Assembly: GCA_038203695.1 (NCBI GenBank)
Contig: JBBRDQ010000130.1
Span: 1 to 14,132 of the forward strand
Origin: M3007 sp038203695
GTDB lineage: Bacteria; Bacteroidota; Bacteroidia; Chitinophagales; Saprospiraceae
Length of the DNA stretch: 14,132 bases
Direction of reading: 5' to 3'
In this document: positions 8,484 to 14,132 of the stretch, piece by piece
How the letters are laid out: each line of letters starts with the position of its first letter
How positions within the stretch are numbered: position 1 is the first letter of the stretch
Notes under the pieces: model-generated
What the model was told of the DNA's origin: nothing
Seen by the model: the letters and a program-made list of their open reading frames with translations, nothing else
The model's database searches: none
Made by a program: the position numbers and the translations under genes

Positions 8484-8514
8484 AAAATAGGTTGCTAGCG
8501 TGCGAAGTGAAATT
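8484..8514 (-). promoter_or_regulatory. Weak candidate promoter of the SDR gene
   Basis: On the minus strand TTTC is followed after 19 bp by TATTTTCA, a two-mismatch form of the Bacteroidota TAnnTTTG box, about 23-30 bp upstream of the SDR start. The spacing is good but the boxes are degenerate. Confidence 0.25.
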
Positions 8515-8556
8515 CATGGAGCGTGGCATAGACTGTGTCGGATCCTTACAGCCAAG

Positions 8557-8566
8557 TACTTAAGTA
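8557..8566. promoter_or_regulatory. 10-bp palindrome in the SDR/CoA-transferase gap
   Basis: TACTTAAGTA is a perfect 10-bp palindrome, flanked by further half-sites (AAGT before and AAGTGTAC after). It lies roughly 95 bp upstream of the SDR start, so it could be an operator for the divergent pair. There is no evidence of a regulator gene beside it. Confidence 0.25.
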
Positions 8567-8651
8567 AGTGTACCATACCAGTTTATGTTCAATCCACAGC
8601 ACAAAAGTGCGCTGTCCGGGAGGGCGCACACATGATGACGGTCATGGGACT

Positions 8652-8698
8652 GGTTGACCTTGCTCAACCGGCCCAGTGCGGTTGGCCCGCTATTTTTG
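8652..8698 (+). promoter_or_regulatory. Repeat cluster and -7 box before the CoA-transferase
   Basis: GGTTGA (8652-8657) and TCAACC (8664-8669) form a perfect inverted repeat with a 6-nt spacer. CAACCG (8665-8670) and CGGTTG (8679-8684) form a second one that shares the middle arm. TATTTTTG at 8691-8698, directly downstream, is a full match to the Bacteroidota -7 box, 32 bp before the start codon. No good -33 box is visible; the repeats sit where it should be, which fits a regulated promoter needing an activator or blocked by a repressor. Confidence 0.4.
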
Positions 8699-8730
8699 TC
8701 CCATTATTTTAAACACAATTACTACGGACG

Positions 8731-10053
8731 ATGTCCTGTTTTTCAAGCAAACCGATGAAATATAGCCGAAACGTATCCGCACTCGAAGCGCTTCAGTCCA
8801 TTAAGTCCGGCGATCATGTTTTTATTCACAGTGTAGCCGCTGCACCGCAAGCCTTGATACAGGAGATGATTGGGCAGGCAGACCGGCTTGCGCACGTTAA
8901 ATTGTACCATATTCATACGGAAGGCACGGCTGCCTACGCAGCGCCGGCCTATCAGGATATTTTTCACGACCATTCGTTTTTTATTGGGAGCAACGTGCGG
9001 GAAGCCGTACAGAACAACCGGGCCGACTACATCCCTGTCCTGCTGAGTGAACTGGGAAGTATATTTCGGGAACGTGTTATTCCACTGGATGTCGCTTTGA
9101 TCAGCGTCTCCAGACCCAATGCGCACGGATATGTATCGCTGGGCGTGTCGGTCGATGTATCGCTGGCGGCGCTGCAATCGGCGCGCATTGTGATTGCCCA
9201 AGTCAATGATTGCCTCCCGTATACCAATGGCGACGGTGTGATCCACCGCAATGAACTCGATTTCCTGGTCGAATATGCCGAACCGCTGCCAATCACTACT
9301 TATCCAACCGCCAGTCCCGCCGAACTGGCGGTTGGGGCACAAGTCGCAGCCTTGGTGCCGGATGGTGCGACGCTGCAACTGGGCATCGGCGCCTTGCCCA
9401 ATGCTGTGCTGCAATGTCTGCACCATCACCGCCATCTTGGCGTGCATACTGAAATGTTTTCCGACGGATTGATCCCGCTGCTCGAATCCGGCGCAGTCGA
9501 TAACAGCTGCAAGGCCGTGTTACCCGGATGCACCGTTTCGTCTTTTTTATTCGGTTCCCAACGGCTGTACGATTTTGTAAACCACAATGCGTCGGTGGTG
9601 ATGAAAGAAATGAACTGGGTCAATGACCCGCAGCGTATCGCCCTTAATCCCAAAGTGGTAGCCATCAACAGCGCCATCGAAATAGACCTCACCGGACAGG
9701 TGTGTGCCGATTCCATCGGTCAGCGCATGTACTCCGGCGTGGGCGGTCAGGCTGATTTTATTCTGGGTGCTGCACACTCGCCGGGTGGATTTCCGATCAT
9801 CGCCATGACTGCCCGCACCAAAGCCGGCATTTCCAAGATTGCTCCGACCCTGCGCGTCGGTGCCGGCGTCACCGTTACCCGGGCGCATGTGCACTGGGTA
9901 GTTACCGAGTATGGTGCAGTAAACCTATACGGGAAATCGCTGCGCGAACGTGCGCAACTGCTGATCTCGATTGCGCACCCCGACGATCGTGCCCAACTGG
10001 AAACCGCTGCCTGGGAGCGATGGAAGGGAGTGGTGGAAAATAAGATAGTCTGA
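8731..10053 (+). CDS. Acetyl-CoA hydrolase/transferase family CoA-transferase
   Basis: A 440-residue protein of the family that includes 4-hydroxybutyrate CoA-transferase (Cat2-like) and acetyl-CoA hydrolase. It exchanges CoA between acetyl-CoA and another short-chain acid through a glutamyl-CoA thioester. The likely catalytic residue is Glu241 in GVHTEMFSDG. Other family blocks are SVSRPNAHGYVSLG (125-138), QLGIGALPNAV (216-226), GQVCADSIG (322-330) and MYSGVGGQADF (333-343). The length equals that of single-domain family members. The first ATG (8731) is used here; Met9 (ATG at 8755) is an alternative, since the family core begins after it. It is divergent from the SDR gene, and convergent with the exosortase-associated gene 31 bp downstream. 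The acid substrate is not known. Confidence 0.92.
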   Translation: MSCFSSKPMKYSRNVSALEALQSIKSGDHVFIHSVAAAPQALIQEMIGQADRLAHVKLYHIHTEGTAAYAAPAYQDIFHDHSFFIGSNVREAVQNNRADYIPVLLSELGSIFRERVIPLDVALISVSRPNAHGYVSLGVSVDVSLAALQSARIVIAQVNDCLPYTNGDGVIHRNELDFLVEYAEPLPITTYPTASPAELAVGAQVAALVPDGATLQLGIGALPNAVLQCLHHHRHLGVHTEMFSDGLIPLLESGAVDNSCKAVLPGCTVSSFLFGSQRLYDFVNHNASVVMKEMNWVNDPQRIALNPKVVAINSAIEIDLTGQVCADSIGQRMYSGVGGQADFILGAAHSPGGFPIIAMTARTKAGISKIAPTLRVGAGVTVTRAHVHWVVTEYGAVNLYGKSLRERAQLLISIAHPDDRAQLETAAWERWKGVVENKIV

Positions 10054-10084
10054 AATAAAGGGCTATGCTTTTTGGTGCCTTGTT

Positions 10085-10729
10085 TCACAAAGCAGTCCGC
10101 GCGCCCAGTAGCCCCATCCAGTTGTTCCTTTTCAGCACCAGCACCGCCCAGATCAGTAGCGCCATCAGGACGCTGGTGCCCAGGGTCATACAAAAACGAA
10201 CGTTTTTAGCGATTTGCAGCGCAGTGGCGCCGGTTTGATAAATAGGATTGTCGCCTTCGTTGAAGAAGATCAGGAGTATCAGGTAGAGTTTGATCACGGT
10301 ATACGCATAAAACAGGAGCGAACCAGCGACCAAGTCAATGAGTTTACTTTTCCAGGAGATGGGCGAAAGTAGCACCAGTACTACATAAAACAGCAAAAAA
10401 CTGAGAAACAGGTTGTGAAAATTGACCAGATTGTTGGCACCGACAATATTGGCCATCGGTTGTCCGGTCTTCTTGGCTTCCGTCATCTGTCGGTCTACCT
10501 GCTCCCTGGACGCAAACTGAATATTCAGGGTCTCAAAGTTGTCGCCCTCGGGTTTGATTTGCAGGTAGGCTTTGGGCAGCATCCAGCTGAGGACCGGTTG
10601 CGTAGGGCTGCGGTACCACTGGTTGCAGACCTGGCCCACTTTCGGGATCAGGACAATGGCAGTTAGTATGCCGTACAGCACAACAAATAGCGCAAAATAC
10701 TTGAGCGCGGAACGGATCAGGGTTTTCAT
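10085..10729 (-). CDS. Exosortase-associated polytopic membrane protein
   Basis: A 214-residue integral membrane protein starting at the ATG that overlaps the exosortase stop codon (ATGA). That overlap fixes the start and implies translational coupling. One helix at about 9-29 is followed by a soluble stretch (about 30-105, including SWMLPKAYLQIKPEGDNF), then helices at about 106-124, 132-155 and 178-200. No catalytic motif is evident. Exosortase genes in Bacteroidota are known to be paired with small membrane proteins of unknown role, and the position here fits such a partner; I did not identify the exact family. It may help substrate handling or stabilise the exosortase in the inner membrane. 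Longer reading from an upstream ATG inside the exosortase gene is unlikely. Confidence 0.8.
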   Translation of the reverse strand: MKTLIRSALKYFALFVVLYGILTAIVLIPKVGQVCNQWYRSPTQPVLSWMLPKAYLQIKPEGDNFETLNIQFASREQVDRQMTEAKKTGQPMANIVGANNLVNFHNLFLSFLLFYVVLVLLSPISWKSKLIDLVAGSLLFYAYTVIKLYLILLIFFNEGDNPIYQTGATALQIAKNVRFCMTLGTSVLMALLIWAVLVLKRNNWMGLLGARTAL

Positions 10730-11328
10730 GCGGTCGGTTGCGTGTTTTTCGTCATTACCCAGTTCATCCACGTAAACAGAATGACCACACTGATCAGCGT
10801 AAAGATGATGAAGCCGCCCTGTACATGCAGCAGATCAAACACCAGTTTAGAGAAATATACCCCGGCGAGGTACAATCCCGCAATACGCAATAAGTTGAGT
10901 ACCACCAGGATACCGACGCCCCATAACAAACCGCTGCCTTTTTGGCGGCGGGAAGCGGGAAAGATCAGGATGCCGCTGACTAGGATGGCAATGGCTTCTA
11001 GTCCGTCGCAACCGTTCCGGATATCGACCGAAAAGTTGTCGCTGCCAATCGCGGCGCCCATTACTTTGGTATTGTAGCCAAACAAATGCAGCAATCCATT
11101 GGCGATATTGGCTTGCGTGACCAGCATGGGTTTTTCGATCTGGTTCTGGTAAAAAGAAGAAAAATAGATCAGGTAAAACAAGGCCATACAGCCCACAAAT
11201 CCCAATAAAAATCGCAGGATGGGGTGCTTGTCTTTCAGTGCCGACCGAATGGTCTGGGTAAGACTGAAAGCAGCGGCTTTGGGCACTTCCTGTTTTTTCG
11301 GGGGCTGTTTTCGTTTTTTATCCGACAT
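10726..11328 (-). CDS. Exosortase/archaeosortase family protein
   Basis: A 200-residue inner-membrane protein. After a Lys/Pro-rich cytoplasmic tail (1-20) it has hydrophobic segments at about 38-57, 108-124, 133-157 and 171-191. The three residues known as the active-site set of exosortases are present in their usual settings: Cys107 in NGCDGLE (105-111), Arg148 in NLLRIAGL (145-152) and His168 in LLHVQGG (166-172). Exosortases cut or transfer proteins that carry a short C-terminal signal with a membrane helix, by a sortase-like reaction at the outer face of the inner membrane. It is shorter than the EpsH type and similar in size to the compact exosortases of Bacteroidota. A protein with a VPALSEWG signal is encoded just upstream on the same strand, the likely substrate. 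Confidence 0.9.
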   Translation of the reverse strand: MSDKKRKQPPKKQEVPKAAAFSLTQTIRSALKDKHPILRFLLGFVGCMALFYLIYFSSFYQNQIEKPMLVTQANIANGLLHLFGYNTKVMGAAIGSDNFSVDIRNGCDGLEAIAILVSGILIFPASRRQKGSGLLWGVGILVVLNLLRIAGLYLAGVYFSKLVFDLLHVQGGFIIFTLISVVILFTWMNWVMTKNTQPTA

Positions 11329-11347
11329 GATTGCAGTATTAGCAAAT

Positions 11348-11381
11348 GCGCAGTAACAAGCCGTTGAGCCTGTTACTGCGC
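11348..11381 (-). terminator. Stem-loop between substrate and exosortase genes
   Basis: GCGCAGTAACA (11348-11358) and TGTTACTGCGC (11371-11381) are perfect 11-bp inverted arms with a 12-nt loop. The hairpin lies about 70 bp after the substrate stop and 20 bp before the exosortase start. No long T-run follows on the minus strand, so partial termination or mRNA processing, lowering exosortase output relative to the substrate, is more likely than full termination. Confidence 0.55.
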
Positions 11382-11452
11382 GTTATATCAAGGTGATGGG
11401 CCACCAAATAATTGGTAAAGGATTGCTCCGAACCAGTTAACCGGCCCAATAA

Positions 11453-13111
11453 CTACTTCTTGGCGGATTTCAGCACAAACTGGACCAGATAGGCGATTAC
11501 TGCGCCGGCCAGCAGGCTGCATGGAATGTCAGCATTGGTCAGTTCATACCCAAAGATAATAGCCGTGGTAAACAAGACTACAAAGGCGGTGTAAACCAAT
11601 GGCAGTACTTTCATAAACAGGGTCAGATCGAAGGGGAATCTTTTGCGGGGAGCCGTAGCCATGTTGCCGCCAGCATTACCCATCGCCATCGCTTGTTGCT
11701 GTTGTGTGCCGAATACGACTGACAACGAGAACACGATCAGACCAAATAGAATCAATCCCCACTCCGACAGGGCCGGAACGGTTGGCGTACCCAATGAGCA
11801 GGAAACCGGAGCGGTACCGGTATTGTTGTTGCTCAGCGAACAGATACCGTTGGCAGAAAACGCAGCAGTAAACTGGATCGGCTGACCGTTGGTCGGCATC
11901 GTCACACCGGTGAAGGTATACGATGTTGCACCGAGCAAACCAACTGCTACCGAAGCCGCACCGCTACCGGACAGATTCAACGTACCAATGGCAGGCGCGT
12001 TGGCGAACGTAACTGTTACGTTGGCGGTAAAAAAGTCGTCGGTTGAATTCGACGGGGTGCCGTTGTTATTGCAGACCGAGATATTAGAAGTAGTAATGTT
12101 GTTGATTGAGCAACTTGGCGCGGCCACCGAGCAGGATGCCGGTGCTGTACCGGCATTGCTATTGGACAGCGTGCAGGCCGGCGTAGCGGAAAAAGCAGCG
12201 GTCAGACTGATCGGCGTAGCGTCAGCGCTCATGGTCACACCGGTGAAGGTGTACGATGTTGCGCCCAGCGAACCAACTGCTATGGAAGATGTAGCGTCGC
12301 CGGTCAGATTCAAAGTCCCGGTAGCCGGTGGCGTAGCGAACGTAACTGTTACGTTGGCCGTAAAGGTATCGTCGCCCTGACCAGGTGTACCCAGGTTATT
12401 GCAGGCAGAAACATTGCTGACCGTGATCGCGCTGATGGCACACGCCGAAGCGCAGGCCACGTTCGTGATCGACTTGTAGCGCCAGGCCACGCCGGAAACG
12501 ATACCTGTCGAGCCGGCAGGATTGTTGCCTGACTCTACAAAAGTCTGCATCCCTACAAATACATTGCCATTCGGTGCAAACATGGGCGCTGCCGGTGAAC
12601 CGCCCGGGCCACCGATGCCCAGCATAGTGTTGCTAGTCGAGTTCGGCAATGCAGCCAGAATTTCAGAAAGTGGTTTAGACTTGCCGATAACCGCGTCCAT
12701 CGCACAACCGATCCGCACTTCGGCACCGACCAGTGCCTGACCGGCAGCCGCGTCTACCGGGCCGTCGTTCGTGGCACCCGGATGGGTGCCGTTGGTGCAG
12801 GTGATCGTTACGCCGGCACCCAGCGTGCCGTCTGCATTCAACTGGCGGCAGCGCAACTGGAATTTGCTGAGTACCATCGGGCCGTATACGTTGCCTTCCG
12901 TTCCTTCATACCCAATGGCTACAAAACCCGTTGGGCAGTCGCAGACCGGACCGGCCTGTGCGGCGGTAGGGCAGAAAGCAATCGTCGTTTTTACGATGGA
13001 GGAGAGTTGGCCAGTCGCGGCACCTAACTGGTAACACTGGGCAACAACCGATTGGAGAGAAAACAGCACTGCAACGAGGCAGAGTGCTACCTGTGTAATA
13101 ATTCTTTTCAT
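11453..13111 (-). CDS. Secreted repeat protein with VPALSEWG exosortase signal
   Basis: A 552-residue protein starting MKRIITQVALCLVAV, a Sec signal peptide ending near VVAQ (22-25). A longer reading from 13171 would put 20 odd residues before the signal peptide and is rejected. Residues 26-220 form a Cys-rich domain I do not recognise (CPTGFVAIGYEG, GPMVLSKFQLRCRQL). Two Ig-like repeats of about 110 residues follow (224-333 and 334-440), each with NVTVTF and LGATSYTFTGVTM. VPALSEWG (445-452) plus a helix to 467 is a variant of the IPTL-type exosortase sorting signal. About 85 residues follow: a Gln/Met/Gly-rich linker, RKR (489-491), PFD and two hydrophobic segments (about 497-520, 527-547). 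In most known substrates the signal ends the protein. It is presumably the substrate of the exosortase encoded downstream. Confidence 0.9.
   Translation of the reverse strand: MKRIITQVALCLVAVLFSLQSVVAQCYQLGAATGQLSSIVKTTIAFCPTAAQAGPVCDCPTGFVAIGYEGTEGNVYGPMVLSKFQLRCRQLNADGTLGAGVTITCTNGTHPGATNDGPVDAAAGQALVGAEVRIGCAMDAVIGKSKPLSEILAALPNSTSNTMLGIGGPGGSPAAPMFAPNGNVFVGMQTFVESGNNPAGSTGIVSGVAWRYKSITNVACASACAISAITVSNVSACNNLGTPGQGDDTFTANVTVTFATPPATGTLNLTGDATSSIAVGSLGATSYTFTGVTMSADATPISLTAAFSATPACTLSNSNAGTAPASCSVAAPSCSINNITTSNISVCNNNGTPSNSTDDFFTANVTVTFANAPAIGTLNLSGSGAASVAVGLLGATSYTFTGVTMPTNGQPIQFTAAFSANGICSLSNNNTGTAPVSCSLGTPTVPALSEWGLILFGLIVFSLSVVFGTQQQQAMAMGNAGGNMATAPRKRFPFDLTLFMKVLPLVYTAFVVLFTTAIIFGYELTNADIPCSLLAGAVIAYLVQFVLKSAKK
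11711..11779 (-). other. Sorting signal: VPALSEWG plus membrane helix
   Basis: Codons 445-467 of the secreted protein. The box VPALSEWG resembles the IPTLSEWG motif of IPTL-CTERM proteins and is followed by a 15-residue hydrophobic run. The usual basic cluster right after the helix is replaced by GTQQQQAM, and the first basic cluster (RKR) comes about 20 residues later. Confidence 0.75.
11792..12442 (-). repeat. Tandem repeat of two ~330-bp units in the secreted protein gene
   Basis: The two units (12113-12442 and 11792-12112) encode the two Ig-like domains. Matching points are 333 bp apart, for example the 23-bp identical stretch around 12003-12025 and 12336-12358. In each copy this stretch holds the 17-nt palindrome AACGTAACTGTTACGTT (12006-12022 and 12339-12355). 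Similarity is high at both DNA and protein level, so the duplication is fairly recent or homogenised. Confidence 0.8.
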
Positions 13112-13151
13112 TTTCAAAAGATTATAAGATTTAAAAAGTGGTAGATCGTCC

Positions 13152-13178
13152 AAGCAAAGGCTCGGAAGCACCTTGCTT
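13152..13178. other. Stem-loop upstream of the secreted protein gene
   Basis: AAGCAAAGG (13152-13160) and CCTTGCTT (13171-13178) form an 8-bp stem with one bulged A and a 10-nt loop. TTTTT follows only on the plus strand (13177-13181), where no gene is being read. On the minus strand it lies about 40 bp before the start codon, in the leader or at the end of the DUF5686 transcript. The rest of the 235-bp gap (13112-13346) shows no gene. Confidence 0.3.
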
Positions 13179-13346
13179 TTTCCGGATTAAAATAAATACT
13201 ACTGGACGAAGGTACGCTTCGTTTGTAAAAGAACAGTAAATATTTTTGATGATTCCCGGGCGATGAAAAAAGAGGAGGTTTATGGTTGCAAACCAGGTAA
13301 TCAGCCTTGAAATAGGACATTTTCCGTGCAATAGCTGGTAATCAAT

Positions 13347-14132
13347 CTACAAATCGATGCCCAAAACCAGCCGCGTGGTATAGTATTTGTCCCCCAGAAA
13401 ACCGGCAGCCACATCAATGCGGAATGGGCGCAGTACTTTGAAACCGATATTTTCGAAACCGACTTCCACTTCCCAATAAGGTACTTTGGCAGGGTAGGGC
13501 GAGTCGGTTAGCAATCCATCGGCATAGTACACGGAAGCACCCAGCACCTCTTTCCAGTTCAATTTGCGCACCACGGGTATTTTATCCAGTAGCCAGCCTT
13601 GCAGATGATGGCGCCAATGCGCTTCCACAAAACTCTTTTTCGTAGCATACGCATAATACGGCATCAGGAAAAAGCCCTGATCGTACTGCGCAGGCCGGCC
13701 AAACAGGGTTAAATTGCCCAACGGCGTGTAGTAATCCATCGTCTGTATATTTTTTCGATTGAAAAAATAACCGCCGCTGATATTCCAGTTGGAATAACCG
13801 GCCAGTCCCCAGGATAGGTTTTCCTGTTTCAATTGCACTTGTACCACCCCGTAATCAGCATCGCTACCCAGTACGCCCGGAATGGCGGTGCGTACCTTGA
13901 TATTCAGATCCGGCCATTCGGATCCTTCGTACACCCGGAAGGCAGGATAAGTACTATACGTTTGTCCGAACCGGAAGCGCGCATTGAGTTCGAGCGCGAA
14001 ACTTTTGCCGTAGTTTATTGCGCGTTCATTGTCGGTTGCAGGTCCGGGCTGATTGTCGGTAAATGGGCGATCATCCCCTTTATACCAGGTAAAACTGGTC
14101 GTATTGACCATTTTGTTCCGCTGTGCATACTC
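13347..14132 (-). CDS. DUF5686-like outer-membrane protein, C-terminal part
   Basis: The frame is open to the window edge (first residues EYAQRNKMVNTT), so the 5' end is missing; 261 residues and the stop are visible. Alternating hydrophobic and polar strands rich in Tyr, Phe and Trp, with a final strand TTRLVLGIDL, fit an outer-membrane beta-barrel. The blocks FVEAHWRHHLQGWLLDKIP, VRKLNWKEVLGAS and PYWEVEVGFENIGFKVLRPF match what I know of the C-terminus of DUF5686 proteins of Bacteroidota, which usually carry an N-terminal carboxypeptidase-like regulatory domain (not seen here). The function of the family is not established. It is followed on the same strand by the secreted exosortase substrate after 235 bp, probably a separate transcript. 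Confidence 0.8.
   Translation of the reverse strand, partial: EYAQRNKMVNTTSFTWYKGDDRPFTDNQPGPATDNERAINYGKSFALELNARFRFGQTYSTYPAFRVYEGSEWPDLNIKVRTAIPGVLGSDADYGVVQVQLKQENLSWGLAGYSNWNISGGYFFNRKNIQTMDYYTPLGNLTLFGRPAQYDQGFFLMPYYAYATKKSFVEAHWRHHLQGWLLDKIPVVRKLNWKEVLGASVYYADGLLTDSPYPAKVPYWEVEVGFENIGFKVLRPFRIDVAAGFLGDKYYTTRLVLGIDL

Noticed and set aside
8500..8712. A 70-codon plus-strand frame in the SDR/CoA-transferase gap
   Set aside because: It covers the repeat cluster and the likely promoter of the CoA-transferase, its product resembles no family, and its composition (many Cys, His and Met) does not look like the neighbouring proteins.
10730..10771. Longer start for the exosortase partner (14 extra residues)
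   Set aside because: It would lie inside the exosortase gene and add a charged stretch. The ATG overlapping the exosortase stop is a standard coupling arrangement and gives a normal membrane-protein N-terminus.
11792..12442. The two-unit repeat as a CRISPR or mobile element
   Set aside because: The units are long, in frame and encode matching protein domains; there are no spacers, terminal inverted repeats or target-site duplications.
11643..13034. Several plus-strand frames opposite the secreted protein gene
   Set aside because: The Val/Ala/Pro-rich products mirror the repetitive minus-strand codons, and the minus strand has a signal peptide, repeats and sorting motif.
13112..13171. Longer start for the secreted protein (20 extra residues)
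   Set aside because: The added residues precede a textbook signal peptide beginning MKRIITQVALC and overlap the leader hairpin.
13152..13181. Hairpin plus TTTTT as an intrinsic terminator
   Set aside because: The T-run is on the plus strand, but genes on both sides are on the minus strand, so it cannot end either transcript in the classical way.

Overview
The window looks like chromosomal DNA of a member of the Bacteroidota, probably of the Saprospiria/Chitinophagia type (the class is an inference). The grounds are a lipoprotein signal with the acidic stretch right after the lipidated Cys that is typical of this phylum, a C-terminal part of a DUF5686-type outer-membrane protein, promoter-like boxes of the Bacteroidota form TAnnTTTG, few Shine-Dalgarno sequences, and an exosortase/sorting-signal pair of a kind seen in this phylum. 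No rRNA, tRNA, CRISPR array, insertion sequence or phage gene was seen. Both window ends cut through genes.

Layout. Positions 1-854 (minus) hold most of an MBL-fold hydrolase whose 3' end lies outside the window. It is divergent from a plus-strand run at 962-4598: the ribosome-assembly GTPase der, an unrecognised lipoprotein, and a polyprenyl-phosphate sugar-1-phosphate transferase, with gaps of about 20 bp that suggest one operon. A cation-transporting P-type ATPase follows (4752-7223). It overlaps by 29 bp the end of a small convergent coiled-coil gene (7195-7590, minus), which is preceded on the same strand by an SDR-family oxidoreductase (7703-8461). A 269-bp divergent intergenic region rich in dyad symmetry separates the SDR from an acetyl-CoA hydrolase/transferase-family CoA-transferase (8731-10053, plus).

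The most interesting part is 10085-13111, all minus strand. In transcription order it has a secreted protein with two Ig-like repeats and a VPALSEWG sorting signal (11453-13111), a stem-loop, an exosortase-family protease/transpeptidase with Cys, Arg and His in the expected motifs (10726-11328), and a polytopic membrane protein that overlaps the exosortase stop by ATGA (10085-10729). This looks like a self-contained exosortase, substrate and partner module. The sorting signal is not at the C-terminus: about 85 more residues with two further predicted membrane segments follow it. The window ends inside a DUF5686-like outer-membrane protein gene (13347-14132, minus).

How they may work together: the sugar transferase starts lipid-linked glycan synthesis at the inner membrane, and the exosortase module would process and anchor or release a surface protein. 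In other bacteria exosortases often accompany exopolysaccharide genes, but here the two are in separate, oppositely oriented operons, so a link is only an inference. The SDR and the CoA-transferase may share a short-chain hydroxyacid/acyl-CoA pathway, also only by adjacency.
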